Notes under the pieces: model-generated
Databases searched by the model: none
The model's input: only the letters and a program-made list of their open reading frames with translations
Told to the model about the DNA's origin: nothing
Assembly (NCBI GenBank): GCA_030147905.1
Contig: JASBUM010000386.1
Coordinates: 1 to 5,218, forward strand
Source: Acidimangrovimonas sp.
GTDB lineage: Bacteria; Pseudomonadota; Alphaproteobacteria; Rhodobacterales; Rhodobacteraceae
Reading direction: 5' to 3'
DNA: 5,218 bases
Position numbers and translations under genes: made by a program
In this document: piece by piece, positions 1-4,593 of the stretch
How the letters are laid out: each line of letters begins with the position of its first letter
Position numbering within the stretch: position 1 is the first letter of the stretch

Positions 1-186
1 GCGGGCGACACCTTCAATGCCGGGATCCTGGCCGCACTGCACCGGCGCGGCATGCTCACGCGCGCAGCGATCGGCTCGATCGACGCCGAATCGCTGAGCG
101 CAGCGCTGGACCTGGGCATGCGCGCCGCCGCCGTCACCGTCAGCCGTGCGGGCGCGAACCCGCCCTGGGCGCGGGAGCTGGGCTGA
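1..186 (+). CDS. PfkB-family carbohydrate kinase, C-terminal fragment
   Basis: The first 61 codons seen here are the end of a ribokinase/PfkB-type sugar kinase; the N-terminal four fifths or so lie left of the window. The visible protein opens with AGDTFNAG, the second PfkB signature, in which the Asp (third visible residue) is the catalytic base that activates the substrate hydroxyl and the neighbouring Gly residues form the anion hole for ATP phosphate. It ends in [12 protein letters not shown], a typical close for fructokinase- or ketodeoxygluconate-kinase-like members. These are cytoplasmic enzymes that phosphorylate a sugar or related alcohol with ATP; the sugar cannot be told from this fragment. 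The TGA stop shares one base with the ATG of the next gene, so the two are probably co-transcribed and translationally coupled. Confidence 0.9.
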   Translation, partial: AGDTFNAGILAALHRRGMLTRAAIGSIDAESLSAALDLGMRAAAVTVSRAGANPPWARELG

Positions 187-623
187 TGCGTGCCGTCGTT
201 CAGCGCGTGGGCCGCGCCGCCGTCTCGGTCGCCGGCGATATCGTGGGCGAGATCGGGCCGGGCCTGATGATCCTCGTCTGCGCGATGCAGGACGACGACG
301 AGGCCCGCGCCCGCCAGCTAGCCCAGAAGATCGCACGGCTGCGCATCTTCCGCGACGAAGAGGGGCGCATGAACCATTCGCTGCGCGAGACCGGCCGCGC
401 CGCGCTGGTTGTCAGCCAGTTTACCCTGGCGGCCGACGTGTCGCGCGGGAACCGGCCGGGCTTTTCCGCCGCCGCCGCGCCCGAGGCAGGACGGCGCCTA
501 TATGAAAGCTTCGTCGCCGCGCTGTGTGACGAGGACGTAAGCGTGGCCACCGGCGAATTCGGCGCCGACATGGAGGTCAGCCTGGTCAACGACGGCCCGG
601 TGACGATCTGGCTCGACATCTGA
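186..623 (+). CDS. dtd: D-aminoacyl-tRNA deacylase (D-Tyr-tRNA deacylase)
   Basis: This 145-residue cytoplasmic enzyme hydrolyses D-amino acids (and glycine mischarged on tRNA-Ala) from tRNA, a chirality proofreading step in translation. The length matches the Escherichia coli enzyme. The N-terminus [15 protein letters not shown] is family-typical; SQFTLAAD at residues 77-84 is the SQxTL active-site motif, and NDGPVT at 135-140 carries the Gly-cisPro pair that enforces D-selectivity. Both motifs look intact. The ATG overlaps the stop of the kinase gene by one base, and GGGAG at 173-177, eight bases before it, is a good ribosome-binding site. Pairing with a sugar kinase gene looks like operon packing; no functional link is evident. 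No frameshift or missing residue was seen. Confidence 0.97.
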   Translation: MRAVVQRVGRAAVSVAGDIVGEIGPGLMILVCAMQDDDEARARQLAQKIARLRIFRDEEGRMNHSLRETGRAALVVSQFTLAADVSRGNRPGFSAAAAPEAGRRLYESFVAALCDEDVSVATGEFGADMEVSLVNDGPVTIWLDI

Positions 624-632
624 AATCCGCAT

Positions 633-647
633 CCGGCGCGGCGCCGG
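633..647. repeat. Short GC-rich inverted repeat after dtd
   Basis: CCGGCGC (633-639) and GCGCCGG (641-647) are perfect inverted copies around one base, allowing a 6-pair stem with a 3-base loop ten bases after the dtd stop. No T-run follows, so it is at best a weak or Rho-assisted transcription end. In DNA this GC-rich such a palindrome may also arise by chance. Confidence 0.3.
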
Positions 648-651
648 GCGC

Positions 652-678
652 AAGGGGTTCCGTCAGCCGCATGTCAGC
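652..678 (+). promoter_or_regulatory. Candidate response-regulator box upstream of the PepSY operon
   Basis: Two identical GTCAGC half-sites stand at 662-667 and 673-678, start to start exactly 11 bases, one helical turn. This is the arrangement bound by PhoP/OmpR/PmrA-type regulators (6-base half-site, 5-base spacer). AAGGGGT precedes them at 652-658. The whole block recurs at 4304-4330 with 22 of 27 aligned positions identical. It lies 24 bases before the PepSY start codon, ahead of an operon encoding such a regulator, so autoregulation is the natural inference. No convincing -10 follows at the expected distance (GATGCG at 684-689 is poor and would give an almost leaderless mRNA), so the site may activate from an unusual position or repress. 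Confidence 0.5.
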
Positions 679-701
679 GGCGCGATGCGAAGAGAAGGAC
701 G

Positions 702-998
702 ATGAAGAACGCGCTCGCCCTCCTGCTGATCTGTCTCGCGCTGCCGGTTCGCGCCGACAGCGACGATCAGAACCGCGCCCGCGAGGCGGTCGAACGGCAC
801 GAGATCCTGCCGCTGGCGAAGATCCTGCGAAATATCCGCCGGCAATACGGGCGCAACATCGTCGATATAGAATTCGAGGATCACAAGGGGCAGTATTTCT
901 ACGAGTTCGAAATCATCGACTCCAAGGGCCAGATCGTCGAGATTCTGGTCGACGCCGCCACCGGCAAAGTGGCCGGCAACGAGGGAACGCAGGACTGA
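702..998 (+). CDS. Small secreted PepSY-domain protein, FeuN-like position
   Basis: This encodes 98 residues. MKNALALLLICLALPVRA (1-18) is a clear Sec signal peptide with probable cleavage after VRA, leaving about 80 residues in the periplasm; there is no lipobox. The mature part reads as a single PepSY domain: helix ending near LAKILRNIRRQYG (about 38-50), then strands IVDIEFED, YFYEFEIID and IVEILVDAATGKV. PepSY domains are non-catalytic modules that often act as inhibitors or sensors. The ATG is fixed by the signal peptide and by GAGAAGGA just upstream. Its TGA shares one base with the ATG of the regulator gene, so it leads a three-gene signalling operon. By position it resembles rhizobial FeuN, a small periplasmic protein that restrains the kinase FeuQ; direct homology is not demonstrated. 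It may modulate or report to the downstream kinase. Confidence 0.87.
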   Translation: MKNALALLLICLALPVRADSDDQNRAREAVERHEILPLAKILRNIRRQYGRNIVDIEFEDHKGQYFYEFEIIDSKGQIVEILVDAATGKVAGNEGTQD

Positions 999-1663
999 TG
1001 CGCATTCTTGCGGTCGAGGACGATCCGCGCATCGCGGCGGATCTGAAGGGCGCTCTTTCGGCGGCCGGTTTTCTTGTGGAAACCTGTTCCGACGGCAGGG
1101 AGGCCTGGTTTCGCGGCGAGACAGAGAACTACGATCTGGTGGTGCTCGATCTCGGCCTGCCCGGTCTCGACGGGCTGACGATTCTCAAGCGCTGGCGCAA
1201 GAACGGCTGCGAGATGCCGGTGCTGGTGCTGACCGCGCGCGGCGCATGGACCGAACGGGTCGAAGGCATAGACGCCGGGGCCGACGACTATCTGCCCAAG
1301 CCGTTCCGGATGGAGGAACTGGTGGCGCGCGCGCGCGCGCTGGTGCGGCGCGCGGCGGGGCGGGCCAGTTCCACCCACGCGCATGGCCGGCTGCGGCTGG
1401 ATGCCAACCGCATGGAAATCACCGTGGACGACCACCAGGTCACGGTCTCGGCGCTGGAATACCGCCTTCTGGCCTATCTGATGCTGCATCGCGACCGGGT
1501 CCTGCCACCGGGCGAGATCCTCGAACATCTCTACGGCGACGAGGATTCGCGCGAGGCCAATGCGCTCGAGGCGCTGGTGGCACGGCTGCGCCGCAAGCTG
1601 GGACCGGGCGTGATCGGTACCCGGCGCGGCTTCGGCTATTTCCTCGAGGGCGGGCGGGCGTGA
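998..1663 (+). CDS. OmpR/PhoP-family two-component response regulator (FeuP/PhoP-like)
   Basis: This 221-residue DNA-binding regulator is the cytoplasmic output of the kinase encoded next. Residues 1-117 form a receiver domain: acidic pocket E7-D8-D9, phosphate acceptor D51 in VVLDLGLPG, switch T79 and Y98, and K101 in YLPKPF, all present. After a linker (about 118-128), residues 129-217 form a winged-helix effector; the recognition helix is around 184-202 (NALEALVARLRRKLG) and the wing is IGTRRGFGYFLE. Length is standard. The ATG at 998 overlaps the PepSY stop by one base, with GAGGGA at 981-986 as a plausible ribosome-binding site; the frame is open further upstream, but that stretch runs through the PepSY gene. 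It overlaps the kinase gene by four bases. Two GTCAG direct-repeat sites in this window are candidate targets. A (GC)8 run lies in the linker-proximal coding region. Confidence 0.96.
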   Translation: MRILAVEDDPRIAADLKGALSAAGFLVETCSDGREAWFRGETENYDLVVLDLGLPGLDGLTILKRWRKNGCEMPVLVLTARGAWTERVEGIDAGADDYLPKPFRMEELVARARALVRRAAGRASSTHAHGRLRLDANRMEITVDDHQVTVSALEYRLLAYLMLHRDRVLPPGEILEHLYGDEDSREANALEALVARLRRKLGPGVIGTRRGFGYFLEGGRA

Positions 1664-3012
1664 AACGCTGGTCGCTGCATCTGCGGCTGTTCGCGGCCGG
1701 TGCGGCATCGGTGATCGTGGCACTGGCGCTGGCGGCGCTGGGGCTGTCGCTGCTGTTCAATGCCCATGTCCAGCGCCGCGCGATCGCAGAACTGAACATC
1801 CAGCTCGACCAGGTACTGGCCGGCATCGACGTCAACCCGACCGGCGGGCTCGTGCTGGCCCGCCCGCTGAGCGATCCGCGTTTCTCGCAGCCGCTGAGCG
1901 GGCTCTATTGGCAAGTTGACGGGGCCGGTGGCATGATGCTGCATTCGCGCTCGCTATGGGATTACTCGCTGCCGCTCCCCGCCGGGGTCGCGGTCGACAG
2001 CAAGCTCCACGTGGAGACCCTGCCCGGACCGCTGGGCGGCAAGCTTCTGGTCGTGGTGCGCAGGGTGCGGCTGCCGGCACGGCTGGGTCAGCAGGCGGTG
2101 ACGGTCGCGGTCGCCATGGATCGCGCGGTACTCGCGGCGGAGGGACAGAGCTTCCTCTCGGACATGGCGCCCTATCTCGCGCTGCTGGCGCTCTTCCTGA
2201 TCGCCGCGGGCTGGGCGCAGGTGGCGATCGGGTTGCGTCCGCTGGCCACGGTGGGTGCGCGCGTGGCGGCCGTGCGCTCGGGCGAAAGCGCGCGACTGGG
2301 CGAGGACTTCCCCACCGAGGTGCGCCCGCTTGTCGGCGAGGTGGACGCGCTGATCGCCGCGCGCGAGCTTGACGTCGTGCGCGCCCGCGCCCGCGCGGGT
2401 GATCTGGCACATGGCCTCAAGACGCCGCTTCAGGCCCTTTTCGGCGAGACCCGGCGCCTGCGCGGCCATGGCGAAAGCGAGGCCGCCGACGCCATCGAAT
2501 CGATCGCCGAGGTAATGCACCGCCACATCGACCGCGAATTGACGCGTGCGCGCATCGCGGCGCGCGCCCCCAGCGCGGTCAGCGACCTTGCCCAGGCGGT
2601 GGACCGGGTGGTGTCGGTGGTCCGCCGCACGCCCGCCGGGGCCGAATGCAGCTGGGATGTGGCGCTGGCCCCGCGGCTGCTGGTCCGGATCGAGCTTGAC
2701 GACCTGACGGAGGCACTGGGTGCGCTGCTGGAGAATGCCGCCCGCCACGCCCGCGCGCGGATCACCCTGCGCGCCGAGCATCGCGAGACGATGATCGCGC
2801 TGATCATCCGCGACGACGGCCCCGGCATTCCCGAAGACCGGATCGCGGGGCTTATCCGGCGCGGGGCGCGGCTTGACACCTCGGGGCCCGGCACCGGGCT
2901 GGGGCTGTCGATTGCCACCGAAATCGTCGAGGCCGTGGGCGGCGGTCTGATCCTGCGCAACGCCGATCCGGGGCTCGAGGCGCGGATCGAACTGCCCGAG
3001 GTCCGGGCCTGA
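1660..3012 (+). CDS. PhoQ-like sensor histidine kinase (FeuQ-like)
   Basis: This 450-residue inner-membrane kinase is the likely partner of the preceding regulator. Hydrophobic segments at about 11-33 and 170-190 flank a periplasmic sensor of some 135 residues containing DPRFSQPLSGLYWQV (72-86). A HAMP-like linker follows (about 191-243). The dimerisation helix has DLAHGLKTPLQAL with H251 as phosphorylation site; HxLKTPL is the PhoQ-type variant of the H-box (usual: HELRTPL). The ATP-binding domain shows the N-box LLENAARHA (N359), DDGPGIP (385-391) and GTGLGLSIATEIV (411-423); RGARLDTSGPGTG also resembles PhoQ. The GTG start overlaps the regulator stop (GTGA), with GAGGG at 1646-1650 nine bases before it, and places the first membrane helix correctly. 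The sensor lacks the acidic cluster by which enterobacterial PhoQ senses Mg2+ and peptides, so its signal probably differs. Confidence 0.95.
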   Translation: MKRWSLHLRLFAAGAASVIVALALAALGLSLLFNAHVQRRAIAELNIQLDQVLAGIDVNPTGGLVLARPLSDPRFSQPLSGLYWQVDGAGGMMLHSRSLWDYSLPLPAGVAVDSKLHVETLPGPLGGKLLVVVRRVRLPARLGQQAVTVAVAMDRAVLAAEGQSFLSDMAPYLALLALFLIAAGWAQVAIGLRPLATVGARVAAVRSGESARLGEDFPTEVRPLVGEVDALIAARELDVVRARARAGDLAHGLKTPLQALFGETRRLRGHGESEAADAIESIAEVMHRHIDRELTRARIAARAPSAVSDLAQAVDRVVSVVRRTPAGAECSWDVALAPRLLVRIELDDLTEALGALLENAARHARARITLRAEHRETMIALIIRDDGPGIPEDRIAGLIRRGARLDTSGPGTGLGLSIATEIVEAVGGGLILRNADPGLEARIELPEVRA

Positions 3013-3023
3013 GCCGCGCGTTC

Positions 3024-3078
3024 GGCTCCGCGCCCCACGCCGCGCCCGCCCCGGCCCGGGCGCGCGCGGACCGGAGCC
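3024..3078. terminator. Nested hairpin between convergent genes, possible bidirectional terminator
   Basis: In the 73-base gap between the kinase stop and the purC stop, GGCTCCG (3024-3030) pairs with CGGAGCC (3072-3078), enclosing a second perfect 8-base stem, CGCGCCCG (3041-3048) with CGGGCGCG (3057-3064). The position between two converging 3' ends suits a shared transcription end. Neither side has a real T-run (only CTT on the + side), so it is not a classical intrinsic terminator; Rho or hairpin-stalled ending is possible. Confidence 0.4.
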
Positions 3079-3085
3079 TTGCGGA

Positions 3086-4084
3086 TCAGCCGTCCGAAGT
3101 CGCCCCCGCCGAGGATCCGGCCGCCCCCGAGGCGCCGCGCGCGCCAAACCACGGCCGCAGATTCGCGCGAACCCGCTCGATCGGGCTTTCGCTGCCCTCG
3201 TCGGGGGTGAAGGGCATGCCGGTGATCGTCTCGAAAGCCTCGACATAGACCCGGCTTGTGCGCGCGATCATCTCGTCGGGGATGGCGGGGATCGGATCGT
3301 TGTAGGGATCGCAGCGCTCCGCGACCCAGGCGCGGATGAAATCCTTGTCGATGCTCGGCGGCCTGCGGCCCTCGTCCAGCGCGGCCTGATAGCCGTCCGC
3401 AAGCCAGTAGCGGCTTGAATCGGGGGTGTGAATCTCGTCGGCAAGCATGATCTCGCCCGCCGCATCGATGCCGAATTCGTATTTCGTATCGACCAGGATC
3501 AGGCCGCGTTCGCGCGCGATCTTCTGGCCGCGGTCGAACAGCGTCAGCGCCACCGCCTCTATCCGCTCCCATTGCGCCGGCGTGAGCAGACCCTGCGCAA
3601 GGATCTCCTCGGCGGTGAGCGGCGCGTCGTGACCGCCGTCGAAGGCCTTGGAGGTGGGCGTGATGATCGGATGGGGCAGCGCCTCGTTGTCGCGCAACCC
3701 GTCGGGCAGGCGATGGCCGTACATCTCGCGCGCGCCCTTCCTGTAGAGCGTCAGCACCGAGGTCCCCGTGGTTCCGGCAAGATAGCCGCGCACCACGATC
3801 TCCACCGGCAGGATCGTCAGGCGGCGCGCCAGCAGCACGTTCGGGTCGGGATAGCTGATCGCGTGGTTGGGACAGATGTCCGCGGTCTGCTCGAACCAGT
3901 AGCGCGCGGTCTGGGTCAGGACCTGCCCCTTGCAGGGAATGCATGCCAGAATCCGGTCGAAGGCCGAGATCCGGTCCGAGGCGATGATCAGCCGCGTGCC
4001 GTCGGAAAGGTCGTAATTGTCGCGCACCTTGCCGCGATAAAGATCGGGAAGTTCGGGGATGATGGCCTGATCGAGGATGCGCAC
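3086..4084 (-). CDS. purC: Phosphoribosylaminoimidazole-succinocarboxamide (SAICAR) synthase, long form
   Basis: This cytoplasmic enzyme of de novo purine synthesis joins CAIR and L-aspartate using ATP to give SAICAR. From the GTG at 4084 the protein has 332 residues. Visible signatures are GKVRDNYDL (18-26, nucleotide-binding loop), [11 protein letters not shown] (36-46), signature 1 [18 protein letters not shown] (92-109), [16 protein letters not shown] (138-153) and signature 2 [11 protein letters not shown] (195-205). It belongs to the longer, yeast Ade1-like branch (around 300 residues), not the roughly 240-residue form of E. coli. The reading frame is open to TTG at 4147, but those 21 extra residues look random and that TTG is part of the promoter -35 box; the GTG has AGGAAAGAG upstream and gives the conserved [12 protein letters not shown] start. 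The tail after about residue 315 is a Gly/Ala/Ser-rich extension. It stands alone, convergent with the kinase operon. Confidence 0.96.
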   Translation of the reverse strand: MRILDQAIIPELPDLYRGKVRDNYDLSDGTRLIIASDRISAFDRILACIPCKGQVLTQTARYWFEQTADICPNHAISYPDPNVLLARRLTILPVEIVVRGYLAGTTGTSVLTLYRKGAREMYGHRLPDGLRDNEALPHPIITPTSKAFDGGHDAPLTAEEILAQGLLTPAQWERIEAVALTLFDRGQKIARERGLILVDTKYEFGIDAAGEIMLADEIHTPDSSRYWLADGYQAALDEGRRPPSIDKDFIRAWVAERCDPYNDPIPAIPDEMIARTSRVYVEAFETITGMPFTPDEGSESPIERVRANLRPWFGARGASGAAGSSAGATSDG

Positions 4085-4090
4085 GGCGTT

Positions 4091-4099
4091 CTCTTTCCT
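4091..4099 (-). promoter_or_regulatory. Ribosome-binding site that fixes the purC GTG start
   Basis: Read on the - strand, AGGAAAGAG occupies 4099-4091 and ends six bases before the GTG at 4084. No comparable purine-rich stretch precedes the alternative TTG at 4147, supporting the shorter protein. Confidence 0.65.
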
Positions 4100-4118
4100 G
4101 TCGGTGACGCGCTGCCCT

Positions 4119-4147
4119 CTAATCGGGCGGGGGCGTCGGGATGTCAA
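4119..4147 (-). promoter_or_regulatory. Sigma-70-type promoter of purC
   Basis: On the - strand a perfect -35 box TTGACA (4147-4142) is followed, after exactly 17 bases, by GATTAG (4124-4119), a mediocre -10. Transcription would start near 4112, giving a leader of about 28 bases with the ribosome-binding site in it and no room for a riboswitch. The perfect -35 and ideal spacing suggest a housekeeping promoter. The -10 is only a three-of-six match, leaving room for modulation. Confidence 0.65.
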
Positions 4148-4150
4148 CCG

Positions 4151-4235
4151 GCGCGGGGCCGCGGCGGGCGCCCGTGGTCAGCGCCGTGGTCAGGGTGTGC
4201 AGCCGCCGCGCGCACGGCAGGGCGCGGCCCCGCGC
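4151..4235. repeat. 13-base perfect inverted repeat with internal 10-base direct repeat
   Basis: GCGCGGGGCCGCG (4151-4163) and its exact reverse complement (4223-4235) flank a 59-base spacer directly upstream of the purC -35 box. Inside the spacer CCGTGGTCAG occurs twice, at 4172-4181 and 4184-4193, a 12-base period. The repeat could fold in RNA or serve as a protein-binding region. The GC-rich arms raise the odds of chance, and no function is assigned. Confidence 0.45.
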
Positions 4236-4303
4236 GCGAAGCTGGTGGCATCACGCAAATGCGAACGCGGGAGAGCGCCCGCCGGCTCCATCGCCGGCCG
4301 CAG

Positions 4304-4347
4304 AAGGGGTCCCCGTCAGCAAGATGTCAGGCTCGGGCCGCTACAGT
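4304..4347 (+). promoter_or_regulatory. Second regulator box with a rightward promoter
   Basis: AAGGGGT (4304-4310), GTCAGC (4315-4320) and ATGTCAG (4324-4330) repeat the block found upstream of the PepSY gene; the GTCAG half-sites are again 11 bases apart and only the middle of the spacer differs. Eleven bases after the second TGTCAG lies TACAGT (4342-4347), four of six matches to the -10 consensus. A regulator box in the -35 position about 11-12 bases before the -10 is the classic layout of PhoP-activated promoters. There is no good -35 hexamer, as expected for an activator-dependent promoter. Transcription would begin near 4352-4355 and run right. Confidence 0.5.
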
Positions 4348-4501
4348 GAACATCGAGACAGACGGTCACATCACACATGTCTCTCCGGCGTTCCAAGCCG
4401 CCGGACGGGCCCGCGATCACCCCGGTTCCCGATCCGCGGGCCCGACCCCTACCCCTCACGCTTTCCGGCCCAGCCCGTCCCGGCCTGCGGCCGATGCCGC
4501 A

Positions 4502-4546
4502 CGGAATCCTTGCGCCCGGAATCCTGGCTCCCGGAATCCCTGCGCC
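4502..4546. repeat. Three 15-base tandem repeats
   Basis: Three head-to-tail units begin at 4502, 4517 and 4532, each starting CGGAATCC and ending in a variant of TTGCGCC. Units 1 and 3 differ at one position; unit 2 differs from unit 1 at two. They lie in the 3' flank of the permease gene and touch a second array on the right. Confidence 0.85.
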
Positions 4547-4576
4547 CAGTATCTCTCAGTATCTCTCAGTATCTCT
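4547..4576. repeat. Three perfect 10-base tandem repeats
   Basis: CAGTATCTCT is present three times without a mismatch, immediately after the 15-base array and 17 bases from the permease stop. Perfect identity suggests recent expansion. The composition is clearly more AT-rich than its surroundings. The 10-base unit is not a multiple of three, which argues against a coding role. Confidence 0.9.
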
Positions 4577-4593
4577 GCGGACGCATACCGGAT

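Larger units (their letters stand above)
4148..4593. other. 446-base region without a convincing protein gene
   Basis: The stretch lies between the purC promoter and the 3' end of the permease gene. Open frames here give Arg/Pro/Gly-rich translations without family motifs, typical of GC-rich noncoding DNA. It is not featureless: it holds a 13-base inverted repeat with an internal 10-base duplication (4151-4235), a small stem from two GCCGGC copies (4281-4286 and 4293-4298), a second copy of the regulator box with a -10 element (4304-4347), a chain of stem-loops (4385-4501) and two tandem-repeat arrays (4502-4576). These are listed separately. Confidence 0.75.
4352..4593 (+). ncRNA. Candidate small RNA or leader from the regulated promoter
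   Basis: Rightward transcription from the predicted promoter would cross successive stems: CCGGCG (4385-4390) with CGCCGG (4399-4404); CGGGCCCGC (4406-4414) with GCGGGCCCG (4436-4444), prolonged by GATC/GATC across one bulged C; and either CGGCC/GGCCG (4481-4493) or TGCGGC/GCCGCA (4486-4501). No protein gene explains the promoter: an ATG at 4377 opens a 110-codon frame, but it has a poor ribosome-binding site, a low-complexity Pro-rich product and runs antisense into the permease gene. The RNA would converge on the permease 3' end and could overlap its mRNA. No terminator was found, so the end is arbitrary. It matches no RNA family I recognise. Confidence 0.25.

Noticed and set aside
577..590. 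GTCAGC followed by GTCAAC inside dtd, resembling the regulator box
   Set aside because: Repeat spacing is 9 bases, not 11, and the bases encode the conserved VSLVND segment of the enzyme.
671..997. Upstream extension of the response-regulator frame
   Set aside because: It runs through the PepSY gene in another frame and gives an Arg/Pro-rich sequence; the receiver domain begins exactly at ATG 998.
1246..1659. Upstream extension of the histidine-kinase frame
   Set aside because: It overlaps the regulator gene in another frame with low-complexity translation; GTG 1660 directly precedes the first membrane helix and has a ribosome-binding site.
2430..3944. 504-codon - strand open frame across the kinase and purC
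   Set aside because: Shadow frame of two well-supported genes; no family motif and Arg/Ser-rich composition.
4077..4349. 90-codon + strand open frame across the purC promoter
   Set aside because: Arg/Gly-rich translation with no motif; it overlaps the purC start, promoter and inverted repeat.
4148..4593. CRISPR array, insertion sequence, tRNA or phage attachment site
   Set aside because: The repeats are only 10 and 15 bases with no spacers; no transposase, tRNA cloverleaf or integrase was found.
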